A DNA stretch of 46,063 nucleotides from Burkholderia sp. IMCC1007 (GCF_027257875.1 NZ_JAPVQY010000017.1:75481-121543); one strand, 5' to 3'. Positions 16,789-24,917 are shown, numbered from the stretch's first letter. Translations and numbers: made by a program. Notes: generated by a model from the letters alone, not told the origin.

Positions 16789-18023
16789 CACGACCTCCGC
16801 GTCGCAAGGTTCGCGCGGCGCACGGTGATGAACAGCATCGCGAGCAGTACGAGCGGACCGATCTGCGGCAGCTTCATCATCCGGTTGAACAACTCGAACA
16901 GCGGCAGCAGCCACGCGATCACGATCACGATCTGGTCGCCGGGCAGCCAGTCGGTCTCGAGCCCGTGAGCGATCAGGCAGAACACCGCGATGCCGAGCCA
17001 CGTGAGCTCGTAATGCCACAAATAGGGCGTCGTCAGCAGCGTGGCGATCGCCAGCACCGCACCGCGCAGCCGCATGTCCGGCGTGCGGCGCCAGACGTCG
17101 ATTGCGGCGGCGATCGCGAGCAGCGCGATCGCGGATTGCGCGGCGAGCGCGACCGGAATCGATGCGCCCGCGAGTCGCAGCGCGGCGAATGTGGTGGGCG
17201 AACTGAACCAATAGGTCGGATGCATGAAGTGCAGGGTGCGCACGGTCGACATCGTGTGGGCGAGGCCGGTCAGCGCATCGGTTCCGGTCAGTGCAATGCC
17301 GGCGGCGGCGAACAGGGTTGCAGCGAGCGCGGCAGCCGCGAAGGTGCGCCATGCATGCGTGGCGATCAGTACGAACGGAAACACCATCGCCATTTGCGGC
17401 TTGATGGCGAGCAGCCCGATCAGGATGCCGGCGACGATCGGGCGCCGGCCGAGCAGATGCACCGCCAGCGCGGCGATGCCGGCGGTCAGGACGCTGTTCT
17501 GTCCATACACGAGGGACGCAAACACGGCCGAGTACGCGAGCACGACGAGTACGGTGGCGCGTGGCGCGGTGAGTTGCGCACGCAGCCCGGAAAGCCGCTG
17601 GACAGCGTACGCATAGCATAAAAGGCTGCCCGCAAAAAAGAGGATGTATGCGGGCAGCAAAGGCACGAGGGCGATCGGCGCGACGAACAGCAACATCGTC
17701 GGCGGATAGAGCCAGGCGAGCGCTTGGTGATTCATGAAGGCACCAAGCTGCTCGACCTCGGCACGAAAGAACGTGGCCGGATCGTAGACCGCCGCGGCGT
17801 GGCCTTGCAGCACGAGATGCGATGCGGTCCAGAAGACGGAGAAGTCGATGCCCGGACGGGCGGTGGCGTGCGACGTGAACGCGTGCGTGACGACGGCCCA
17901 GACGATCAGGAATGCCACGCACAGAATCAGCATGATGAAGCTGTACGAAACGACCCGCTCTGCCGTCAACCATTGAGCACAGCGTTTGGCGCGAATGCGC
18001 ACTCCACGATTGGCTGTGTACAT
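16788..18023 (-). CDS. Membrane glycosyltransferase, GT87/DUF2029 family (first copy)
   Basis: The 411-residue polytopic protein is a paralogue of the next gene: both have a D-F-x-x-x-W-x-A pattern after helix 1 (here GIDFSVFWTASHLV), WLYPPTMLLFVAP, and LLAIKPQMAMVFP. The shared plan points to a gene duplication with divergence. It leads the minus-strand operon GT87-GT87-gtrB-gtrA and is head-to-head with the pilus operon 1.03 kb away. The ATG at 18023 starts MYTANRGVRIRA; upstream starts would add sequence without coding character. A GGGG 7 nt upstream is an acceptable ribosome site. Function is inferred as periplasmic transfer of a polyprenyl-phosphate-linked sugar. Confidence 0.83.
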   Translation of the reverse strand: MYTANRGVRIRAKRCAQWLTAERVVSYSFIMLILCVAFLIVWAVVTHAFTSHATARPGIDFSVFWTASHLVLQGHAAAVYDPATFFRAEVEQLGAFMNHQALAWLYPPTMLLFVAPIALVPLLPAYILFFAGSLLCYAYAVQRLSGLRAQLTAPRATVLVVLAYSAVFASLVYGQNSVLTAGIAALAVHLLGRRPIVAGILIGLLAIKPQMAMVFPFVLIATHAWRTFAAAALAATLFAAAGIALTGTDALTGLAHTMSTVRTLHFMHPTYWFSSPTTFAALRLAGASIPVALAAQSAIALLAIAAAIDVWRRTPDMRLRGAVLAIATLLTTPYLWHYELTWLGIAVFCLIAHGLETDWLPGDQIVIVIAWLLPLFELFNRMMKLPQIGPLVLLAMLFITVRRANLATRRS

Positions 18024-18088
18024 GATGCCCCGTCTGCAGTGAAGGCTGCCTGGTGTGCCGCAGCCCTTTTGTGTTGTCGTGTATCCGG

Positions 18089-18105
18089 ATCGAATCGCAT
18101 TCGAT
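18089..18105. promoter_or_regulatory. Perfect inverted repeat upstream of the glycosylation operon
   Basis: ATCGAAT and ATTCGAT flank a CGC spacer, giving a 17-bp symmetrical element 66-82 bp upstream of the first GT87 start. Its position suits an operator for that operon. No regulator can be assigned. Confidence 0.35.
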
Positions 18106-18412
18106 GGCGCTGTCCGGTGAATGCATTGTTGGAGAAAAAATCGTCTGGCGCAAACCGCGTGCTGACTCACGCGACATCGAGGCGGTGGCGATATGGCTGA
18201 AAACCGGGTTTTCACGTCTGAGAAATGGGTGTCGGCGTCATCGACGTTTCTCGCCTGAAACATTCCGTGTTTTTGGCCGGCCCGGCATCGCCCGGAATGT
18301 TCGTCCGACGCGTGACTGCGCGGATTCGGGAAAATCCTGACAAAATTTTTTGGAGCCCTTCGCAGCGCGGCGGCGCCCGGGCAGCTCCCCGAGGCCGGCT
18401 GGCTCGCATATA

Positions 18413-18422
18413 TCAAATTTGA
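18413..18422. promoter_or_regulatory. Ten-base palindrome TCAAATTTGA
   Basis: This A/T-rich palindrome stands out in GC-rich DNA near the middle of the divergent region. It could be a regulator half-site pair or may be chance. Confidence 0.2.
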
Positions 18423-19056
18423 AACATTTCCGCGCTCGCGCCGGGACCGGGCATCCGGGTGAAACGCCCAAACCCTTGGTGCGCCTGGATTTCTTCGTGG
18501 CTGGCCTGCTCTTTGCGAGATGGTCCGCACGACAGTCGACGACGTGATGAACAGCCGGTTGACGCAACAGACTCACAAAACCGGACCGAATCACCTGCGG
18601 TAAGCAACGGATCGAGGGCGCGTCGGGGAATACGCAGCCCAGGCCTTGAAAGCCGCCAGTAACGTTGACCGATCGAATCAGGCGCCGACAGCGTCACGCA
18701 ATAAGAATCACATGACAGCATTGGGGAATAAAAATGAAAGACCAGCGCACGTCGCGGCTCGCACGCCGCACTGAATACTTGCAAGACGATCGACGCGTTT
18801 GCGTCATCCGTTCAATCCGACTCCATGCACCGGACGGCCGTCATGCCGTTCAGCTCGATCACGATATCTCGACGATCGCGCCGCGCATGCGTTTCGCACG
18901 CACCAGCTCACCGACATACGTTCGCCCGGACAGGCCCACACCCTGTCGTGCCGGTTGCTGAACGTCATATCCGAATTCGTTTGTAGTGCCTGTAGCAGCC
19001 GCTCCCCTGTCGATCCCGGCAAGGGGAATTTCATAGTAGTCCAAAGGAGAATTGCC

Positions 19057-19239
19057 ATGTTCACGTTCATCCAGAAGATCCGCGGTTTCGCTCAAGACGA
19101 GCAAGGCGTGACGGCCATCGAATACGGCCTGATTGCCGCGCTGATCGCAGTCGCGATCCTGACCGCCGTGTCGACGATCGGTAAGGACCTCGCAACGGTC
19201 TTCAACGAGATCGCAACCGATTTGAACGCGGTCGTCTGA
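19057..19239 (+). CDS. flp: Flp-type pilin, first copy
   Basis: The 60-residue prepilin has a short leader ending in DEQG (Gly17), then VTAIEYGLIAALIAVAI, with the invariant Glu at +5 and Tyr at +6 of the mature chain and a single hydrophobic helix. Cleavage by the downstream prepilin peptidase would leave 43 residues, the usual Flp size. A strong AAAGGAGA ribosome site (19043-19050) suits a highly expressed structural subunit. It opens the Tad operon and is followed at once by a large hairpin. It would be the major pilus subunit, assembled through the inner membrane and secreted through the CpaC secretin. Confidence 0.95.
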   Translation: MFTFIQKIRGFAQDEQGVTAIEYGLIAALIAVAILTAVSTIGKDLATVFNEIATDLNAVV

Positions 19240-19240
19240 A

Positions 19241-19289
19241 TGACGGAGCGGCGAACGGTGGGTCCGGCCCGTTCGTCGCCATTCCGTCA
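19241..19289 (+). promoter_or_regulatory. Large stem-loop between the two pilin genes
   Basis: Immediately after the flp stop, an 18-nt left arm (19241-19258) pairs with a 21-nt right arm (19269-19289) apart from a 3-nt bulge and a 2-nt mismatch, around a 10-nt loop. No T-run follows, so it is not a standard intrinsic terminator. It more likely stabilises the flp mRNA or reduces read-through, making the first pilin much more abundant than the rest of the operon. Confidence 0.6.
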
Positions 19290-19409
19290 CGTGTGCAGGG
19301 CCGGACACGACACAAGCAGATGTCTGTTGGGATCGCTCGGCGGACGGCTCGGCCGGTGCAGTGCTCGAGCTTTCCCCGCTCTTTTGATCAACCGGAATCG
19401 GAGGTCGCC

Positions 19410-19616
19410 ATGCAGGCCAGGATACGTGCCGTTACGCGATGGATCGACGACGAGCAGGGTGTGACGGCGATCGAATATGCGTTGCTCGCGGCAATGTTCG
19501 CCTTGGCCGCGCTCGCGAGTGTCGTCACGCTGAGAGACGCGCTTCTCGATGCGTACGGTGCGGTCGTCGACGCGGTCAATACGGCGATGAATATCGCACT
19601 GGGCCTGCTGCCCTGA
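19410..19616 (+). CDS. Flp-type pilin, second copy
   Basis: The 68-residue prepilin is a paralogue of the first: leader ending DDEQG at Gly17, then VTAIEYALLAAMFALAALA with Glu+5 and Tyr+6. The mature chain would be 51 residues, slightly longer, with a less similar tail (DAVNTAMNIALGLLP). CGGAGG lies 6-7 nt upstream of the ATG at 19410. A second Flp gene is known in other Tad loci, where it may be a minor or non-essential subunit. Its position after the hairpin suggests lower expression than the first copy. Confidence 0.93.
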   Translation: MQARIRAVTRWIDDEQGVTAIEYALLAAMFALAALASVVTLRDALLDAYGAVVDAVNTAMNIALGLLP

Positions 19617-19641
19617 TTCTTCCATTCAATCGAGGTTCGCC

Positions 19642-20175
19642 ATGTTGCCTGCCACGCTGCCTTACCCGGTTCCGCTGTGCGTGACGCTGCTCGCGATCGT
19701 CGCGGCCAGTACCGACATCACGAGCCGTCGCATTCCGAATCGCGTCATCGCAATCGGCCTCGTCGGTGCGCTGGTCGCGCAGTGCGCACTGCATGGCGTG
19801 ACGGTGGGCGTACTCACCTGGCTGGCCGGCGCGGCCACCGGTTTCGGCCTGCTGCTGCCGTTTTACCTGCTGCGCGGAATGGCCGCCGGCGACGTGAAGC
19901 TGATGCTCGCGATCGGTGCGTGGGTCGGCGCGCACATGGCGTTCTGCATCGTGCTGGCCGCATTCGTGGCCGGCGGGATTGGGGCGCTGGCCTTCGCGTT
20001 CGCGCATGGCCGGATGCGCCAGATGCTGACGAATGTCCGGATGCTGATGACAGGTCGCGCCAACGGATCGCGTGCAGGCGGAGACCCCGTCGAGATCGCG
20101 TCGGTCGGCACCTTGCCGTATGGCGTCGCGATCGCGGCCGGCACGCTCGGCATGGTGTTCGCGTCGTGCGCATGA
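19642..20175 (+). CDS. cpaA: Prepilin peptidase CpaA/TadV
   Basis: The 177-residue inner-membrane aspartyl protease of the A24 family lacks the N-terminal methyltransferase domain of larger PilD enzymes, as usual for TadV. The two catalytic aspartates are visible: D25 in STDITSRRIPN and D84 in GMAAGDVKLM (the GxGD-type motif). Five to six helices are predicted. It would remove the leaders of Flp1, Flp2 and the TadE-like pseudopilins. An unusual soluble insert of about 25 residues precedes the last helix. It starts 25 bp after the second pilin gene. Confidence 0.93.
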   Translation: MLPATLPYPVPLCVTLLAIVAASTDITSRRIPNRVIAIGLVGALVAQCALHGVTVGVLTWLAGAATGFGLLLPFYLLRGMAAGDVKLMLAIGAWVGAHMAFCIVLAAFVAGGIGALAFAFAHGRMRQMLTNVRMLMTGRANGSRAGGDPVEIASVGTLPYGVAIAAGTLGMVFASCA

Positions 20176-20206
20176 ACCCGGGAACCGGCTGCGAGGAAGA
20201 ACCATC

Positions 20207-21607
20207 ATGAACCCGAACCACATCGAACCGAGACGCGACGCCCAGGTTGCACACCTGCCGGATCCGTCGCCGTCGCGGGAAGCGTACACGAAGAAGAGCC
20301 AGCAGCTCGCGGCGGCCCCGCGCTCGCTCGCGGAAACCGGACTGAGCCAGGCGTTCGTCGCAGGGCTGGTGCTGAAGTCGACGCTGGTGCTCGGCCGCCC
20401 GTCCTACGGCGACCTGATCGAACGGCACTGCCTGCCGCTCGCGGTGCTCGACGACATCTTCGCGTTCCTGGTGCGCGAGCATCTCGTCGAACTGACCCAT
20501 CGCGGCAAGACCGACCTCGACGTGACGTTCCGCCTGACCGACGCGGGCCGTGTGGCCGCGCTCGAAGAACGTTCGCGCAGCAGTTACAGCGGGCCCGCGC
20601 CCGTCACGCTGGACGCGTATCTCGACTGCCTGTCCACCCATTCGGTGCGCAAGTTGCGCGTGTCCCAGAACGACGTGTGGGCCATCTTCGACGGCGTCGT
20701 GATGGACACGGCGATCCTCGATTCGGCGGCCGCCGCGCTGAATTCCGGCCGGCCGCTGCTGATCTACGGCCCGGCCGGCAGCGGCAAGACCTTCCTCGCG
20801 GAGCGGCTTGGCGCGCTGATGGGCGGCCACGTGCCGGTGCCGCATGCGATCTACGCAGCCGGCGAAGTGATCCAGATCTACGATCCGCTCGTGCATGTCG
20901 AAGCGGCGTCGCAGACGGACGGTCAAGCGGTCGATCGCCGCTGGCGCCTCTGCGAGCGGCCGGTCGTGATGTCCGGCGGCGAACTGACGCTCGACGAGCT
21001 CGACCTGCGCCGCGACGAAGGCGCCGGCTTCTACCAGGCGCCGCCGCACATGAAGGCGAACATGGGCATGTACATCATCGACGACCTCGGCCGCCAGCGT
21101 GTCGAGCCGCGCGATCTGCTCAACCGCTGGCTGCGGCCGCTCGATCGCGGCGTCGATTTCCTGACGCTGGAGTCCGGCAATCGCTTCGTGCTGCCGTTCG
21201 ATGTCTGGCCGGTGTTCTCGAGCAACCTGGCGCCGGAGCAGTTCGCCGACGACGCGTTCCTGCGCCGGCTCGGTTGCAAGCTTCATGTCGGTGCATTGGC
21301 GATCGACCACTACCGTGCGGTGTTCGATGCCGCATGCGAGTCGCTCGGCCTGGTGCCGACGCAGGACGCATTCGACTATCTGCTGCATGGGCTGCATTTG
21401 CCGACCGGCAAGGCGTACCTCGCATGCTTTCCGATGGATCTGCTGCGCCTCGTCGCTGCCGGCGCGCGGTATCGCGGCGATCCGCTCGAAGTCACGCATG
21501 ACGCGCTGCACGACGCATGGGCCAGCTATTTCGGCTCGGCGCCCGAGCGCGACGGCGGATATCTGCCGCCTGCCGAGCACGGCGGTCACACGTATGTAGC
21601 CGGTTGA
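20207..21607 (+). CDS. Extra AAA+ ATPase within the Tad operon
   Basis: The 466-residue soluble protein begins with a disordered stretch and a region that looks like a winged helix (about 40-120, SYGDLIERHCLPLAVLDDIF then HLVELTHRG and FRLTDAG). An AAA+ core follows, with Walker A GPAGSGKTF (188-196), a Walker B-like GMYIIDDLGRQ (287-297; Asp-Asp, not Asp-Glu), a sensor-like FSSN (337-340), and paired Arg residues (RWLRPLDRG) that could act as the arginine finger. It is not TadA or TadZ, which are both present downstream. GAGGAAGAACC upstream supports the ATG at 20207. It lies between cpaA and cpaB, 31 and 35 bp from each, so it is an operon member. Role unknown: assembly chaperone or regulator of pilus production are both possible. 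Confidence 0.85.
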   Translation: MNPNHIEPRRDAQVAHLPDPSPSREAYTKKSQQLAAAPRSLAETGLSQAFVAGLVLKSTLVLGRPSYGDLIERHCLPLAVLDDIFAFLVREHLVELTHRGKTDLDVTFRLTDAGRVAALEERSRSSYSGPAPVTLDAYLDCLSTHSVRKLRVSQNDVWAIFDGVVMDTAILDSAAAALNSGRPLLIYGPAGSGKTFLAERLGALMGGHVPVPHAIYAAGEVIQIYDPLVHVEAASQTDGQAVDRRWRLCERPVVMSGGELTLDELDLRRDEGAGFYQAPPHMKANMGMYIIDDLGRQRVEPRDLLNRWLRPLDRGVDFLTLESGNRFVLPFDVWPVFSSNLAPEQFADDAFLRRLGCKLHVGALAIDHYRAVFDAACESLGLVPTQDAFDYLLHGLHLPTGKAYLACFPMDLLRLVAAGARYRGDPLEVTHDALHDAWASYFGSAPERDGGYLPPAEHGGHTYVAG

Positions 21608-21642
21608 GCCGTTTCTTTCACGATTCGTCGAGGAGCATTGCC

Positions 21643-22485
21643 ATGAAAAACAGTCGAGCGGTCATGATGCTGGTCGTCGCGATGGTCGCGGGGCTTGCCG
21701 CGGTCGTGTTCGCGTCCCGCTGGTTGGTGAATACCTCCAGCAGCTCGGTCACGTCGGTCGCGGTGGCGACCACGGATCTGAACCTGGGCGAACCGCTCGG
21801 GCCGAACCAGATCCACATGGTGAGCTGGCCGTCGGGCAGCGTGCCGACCGGTGCGTTCACCGACACGAAGGAACTCGAAGGGCGCGTCGTGCGCACGAGC
21901 CTCGCGCGCGGCGAGCCGGTGATCGAGTCGAAGCTCGCGCCGGTCGGCACGAAGGGCGGGCTGTCCGCGGTGATCGCCGACGGCAGCCGCGCGATCACGG
22001 TGCGCGTGAACGACGTGGTCGGCGTCGCGGGCTTCGCGCTGCCGGGCAACTACGTCGACGTGATCGTCAACACGCAGGCACAGCAGGGCAAGACCGACGG
22101 GCAGAGCATCTCCAAGATCGTGCTCGAGCACATCCTCGTGCTCGCCGTCGCGCAGCAGGTCAGCCGTGACGACACGGCGCCGAAGGTCGTCAACGCGGTC
22201 ACGCTCGAAGTCACGCCGGACCAGGCCGAGCGTCTCGACCTCGCGCGCAGCGTCGGCACGCTGTCTCTCGTGCTGCGCAACCAGGTCGACCAGAAGACGC
22301 TGACCACCGACGGCGCGACCAAGCTCACGCTGCTCGGCAAGGCTCCCGTACCCGACGCGCCGGCGCCCGCACCCGAACGCGTGAAGACCGTGCGCGTGCG
22401 GGTCGCGTCGCACGTCGCACCGGAAGCGCGCCACGATTGCGTCGGCGTGCTGACGGGGGTGCACGGCAGCGTCGAATGCTTCTGA
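21643..22485 (+). CDS. cpaB: Pilus assembly protein CpaB/RcpC
   Basis: The 280-residue protein has one N-terminal membrane anchor (about 7-26), a SAF domain (about 40-105, VAVATTDLNLGEPLGPNQIHMVSWPSG) and an RcpC/CpaB domain with ITVRVNDVVGVAGFALPGNYVDVIV, the family signature. It acts in the periplasm, probably linking the secretin to the rest of the machine. CGAGGAG precedes the ATG at 21643. The C-terminal 30 residues (VRVRVASHVAPEARHDC...) are Arg/Val-rich and end in two Cys-containing segments; this tail is less familiar. Confidence 0.92.
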   Translation: MKNSRAVMMLVVAMVAGLAAVVFASRWLVNTSSSSVTSVAVATTDLNLGEPLGPNQIHMVSWPSGSVPTGAFTDTKELEGRVVRTSLARGEPVIESKLAPVGTKGGLSAVIADGSRAITVRVNDVVGVAGFALPGNYVDVIVNTQAQQGKTDGQSISKIVLEHILVLAVAQQVSRDDTAPKVVNAVTLEVTPDQAERLDLARSVGTLSLVLRNQVDQKTLTTDGATKLTLLGKAPVPDAPAPAPERVKTVRVRVASHVAPEARHDCVGVLTGVHGSVECF

Positions 22486-22598
22486 ATTCGTAGAACACAT
22501 CCAGATAACCAGATTGACCAGATCGGCCGCCGGCAAGGCACGGCGGCCTTGGAAGTCGAAAACCGGCGCATCGCCGGTCACTCGGGGGATCAGACGAA

Positions 22599-24575
22599 AT
22601 GAAGATCAATCCGCAACATTCAGGTGCTGGCCCGATGCGCACGCGCATCGCACGGGGCACGATGATGGTCGCGATCCTGTGTGCCGGGACGCTGACCGTA
22701 TACAGCGCGCTGGCCCAGGAAGGCGCGGAATCGGCCGCGCTGATGAAGGGCGGCGCGAGCGCACCGGCCGCCGTCGCGAAGGGGCCGATGCAGATGACGA
22801 TCAGCATGGCGCCGGCGGTCGCCGCCGCGCCTGCCGCGTCGGAAGGGCCGCTGCGCGGGCCGAACTGCGTGGGCGCGGTGCGGGAGTCGACCAGCGTCAG
22901 CGTGCCGCTCGGCAAGTCGCTGCTGGTGCCGATGCCGGAGCCGGTCCGCAACCGGACCATCGGCAATCCGGCCGTCGCGCAGGCGACGATGGTGTCGCCG
23001 CAGACGCTGTATATCCTCGGGCTGTCGGTCGGCACGACCAACATGATCGTGCAGGGTCGCAGCGGTGCATGCCGCGTGATCGACGTGGCGGTCGGCGCGG
23101 ATGCCGGCGGCCTGCAGGCGTCGCTGATGCAGCTGATGCCGAACGAGCGCGACATTCATGTATCGACCGCCGCCGGCACGATCGTGCTCGCCGGCACCGT
23201 GTCGAACTCGCAGGCCGCGCAGCAGGCCGTGCAGATCGCCCGTGCGTACAGCGACAGCGCCGGTGAAGGTGGCGGCGCCAAGGGCGCCGGGGTGCTGAAC
23301 ATGCTGGCCGTCACGTCGCCGCAGCAGGTGATGCTCGAGGTGAAGGTCGCCGAAGTGTCGAAGACGCTGATCAACCAGATGGGCAGCGCGTTCAACATCC
23401 AGGGCGGCTTCGGCTCGTGGAGCGGCGCGCTCGTCAGCAACCTGCTCGCGGGTGTTGCGAGCGGCGCGGTGTTCAACAAGGCGAACAACAAGCCGTTCAG
23501 CATCGCTGCCGATGTGCAGAACACCGACAACCTCGTCAAGATCCTCGCGGAGCCGAACCTCGTGACGATCAGCGGCCAGGAAGCGACGTTCCTCGCGGGT
23601 GGCAAGATCTTCATCCCGGTTCCGCAGAGCAGCGGCAACGGCACGTCGACGATCACGCTGCAGGAAGAGGAGTTCGGCGTCGCGCTGAAGTTTACGCCGA
23701 CGGTACTCGGAAATGGCCGGATCAGCCTGAAGGTCGCGCCGGAGGTATCGGAGCTGTCGCAGACGGGCGTCACGCTGAGTGCCACCAACGTCGGCGGCAC
23801 GTCGATCCTGCCGCTGATCACGACCCGGCGCGCGTCGACGACGGTCCAGATGAGCGATGGCGAATCGTTCGCGATCGGCGGCCTGATCAAGGACAACGCG
23901 AGCGGCTCGCTGAAGGCGATCCCGGGCGTCGGCGAAGTGCCGGTACTCGGCGCGCTGTTCCGCAGCACGTCGTTCCAGCAGGACCGCACCGAGCTGATCT
24001 TCCTGATCACGCCGCACCTGGTGAGGCCGCTGCAGACCGCCGACGTGCCGTTGCCGACGGACAGCTTCTCGAAGCCGAACGAAGCCGACGTGTACGCGAC
24101 CGGCAATATGGAAGGTCGCAAGGGTGTGCGCGAGCAGGGTACGCAGCCCGCGAACGGCGCAGCGGATGCGCCGCGGACGCCGGCTCCGGCGCCGGCTCCT
24201 GCACCGCAATCGGGTGCGCCGGCCGCCTCGTCCGCCGCGCTGCCCGCACCGCGTGCGCCGCACGCAGCCGATGCGCCGGCCCCGGTGCCGGCACAGCCGG
24301 AGAAGGCCGCGGCTGCTGCGGCCGACGCGGCAGGGGCGGTGCGTGTCGAGCCGGTGCCGACCGAGCAGCTCAAGTCGGCGCCGCTGACGCAGCCGCAGGC
24401 CGATACGGCCAGTGCGGCGCGGATCGCGCGCATCGAGGCCGCTGCCGCGCGCCTCGCGGCGGCCGACGCCGCCACGCCGGCCAAATCCGCGCCGCATTCG
24501 CAGCACGGCTTGCCGGCCGCCACGCGTGCGCAGGTCGCACGAGCGAATGCAGGCTCTGAATCCACCGATCGTTGA
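22599..24575 (+). CDS. cpaC: Secretin CpaC/RcpA with a long Ala/Pro-rich tail
   Basis: The 658-residue outer-membrane secretin has a signal peptide ending near ALAQEG (residues 35-40), a pilus-type N-terminal domain (about 95-150, SVSVPLGKSLLVPMPEPVRN), a BON-like segment (about 180-215), and the secretin domain (about 285-475) with EVKVAEVSKT, ITLQEEEFGVALKFTPTVL and the closing GEVPVLGALFRS and ELIFLITPHLV motifs. About 175 residues after the secretin domain are rich in Ala and Pro, longer than in the Tad secretins I know. It would form the outer-membrane channel for the Flp pilus. The ATG at 22599 is used; an internal ATG at 22635 would also give a signal peptide. Confidence 0.93.
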   Translation: MKINPQHSGAGPMRTRIARGTMMVAILCAGTLTVYSALAQEGAESAALMKGGASAPAAVAKGPMQMTISMAPAVAAAPAASEGPLRGPNCVGAVRESTSVSVPLGKSLLVPMPEPVRNRTIGNPAVAQATMVSPQTLYILGLSVGTTNMIVQGRSGACRVIDVAVGADAGGLQASLMQLMPNERDIHVSTAAGTIVLAGTVSNSQAAQQAVQIARAYSDSAGEGGGAKGAGVLNMLAVTSPQQVMLEVKVAEVSKTLINQMGSAFNIQGGFGSWSGALVSNLLAGVASGAVFNKANNKPFSIAADVQNTDNLVKILAEPNLVTISGQEATFLAGGKIFIPVPQSSGNGTSTITLQEEEFGVALKFTPTVLGNGRISLKVAPEVSELSQTGVTLSATNVGGTSILPLITTRRASTTVQMSDGESFAIGGLIKDNASGSLKAIPGVGEVPVLGALFRSTSFQQDRTELIFLITPHLVRPLQTADVPLPTDSFSKPNEADVYATGNMEGRKGVREQGTQPANGAADAPRTPAPAPAPAPQSGAPAASSAALPAPRAPHAADAPAPVPAQPEKAAAAAADAAGAVRVEPVPTEQLKSAPLTQPQADTASAARIARIEAAAARLAAADAATPAKSAPHSQHGLPAATRAQVARANAGSESTDR

Positions 24576-24595
24576 AGCCATCCAAGGGGAAGCTC

Positions 24596-24892
24596 ATGAA
24601 ATCCGCCTACCTCGTATTCGCGCGCCGTGCGGCGCTCGCCGTCCCGCTCGCGTTCGCCCTTGCCGGTTGCATGTCGTCGAGCCCGGTGTGGGACAGCCGC
24701 TTCGGCGACTCGGTCCGCGCCGTCACGCAAGCCCAGATCATCGATCCGCATGCCGCCGACCACGCGGCATCGCGCCCGGGCGTCGACGGCAGCTCCGCGG
24801 CAGCCGCACTCGACAACTACGACAAGTCGTTCAAGGCGCCCGAGCCGAAAGCGAATGCATTCGTGATCGGGATCGGCAAGGCGACGCAGTAA
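24596..24892 (+). CDS. Small Tad-locus lipoprotein
   Basis: The 98-residue protein has a signal peptide with the lipobox LAFALAGC, so Cys25 would be lipidated and the mature protein anchored in the outer membrane. The mature part has FGDSVRAVTQAQIIDPHA and a later ALDNYDKSF, a pattern I recognise as recurrent in small lipoproteins of Tad loci. It may help the secretin reach or stay in the outer membrane. AAGGGGA upstream supports the ATG at 24596. It is far shorter than CpaD or TadD and lacks TPR repeats, so it should not be called TadD. Confidence 0.85.
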   Translation: MKSAYLVFARRAALAVPLAFALAGCMSSSPVWDSRFGDSVRAVTQAQIIDPHAADHAASRPGVDGSSAAAALDNYDKSFKAPEPKANAFVIGIGKATQ

Positions 24893-24917
24893 CACAGGCA
24901 CGCTCAGGGAGAACGCC

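Larger units (their letters stand above)
18024..19056. other. Gene-free 1 kb divergent regulatory region
   Basis: This region separates the divergent glycosylation and pilus operons. It is less GC-rich than the surrounding genes and contains several short symmetrical elements (18089-18105, 18413-18422) and a possible leader hairpin of CCCCT (19004-19008) with AGGGG (19022-19026). I see no clean sigma-70 or sigma-54 promoter pair. A 75-codon open frame at 18734-18961 has a GGGGA ribosome-like site but no recognisable protein. Confidence 0.5.

Noticed and set aside
24596..24892. Calling the small lipoprotein TadD or CpaD
   Set aside because: It is too short, has no TPRs, and CpaD/TadD are much larger.
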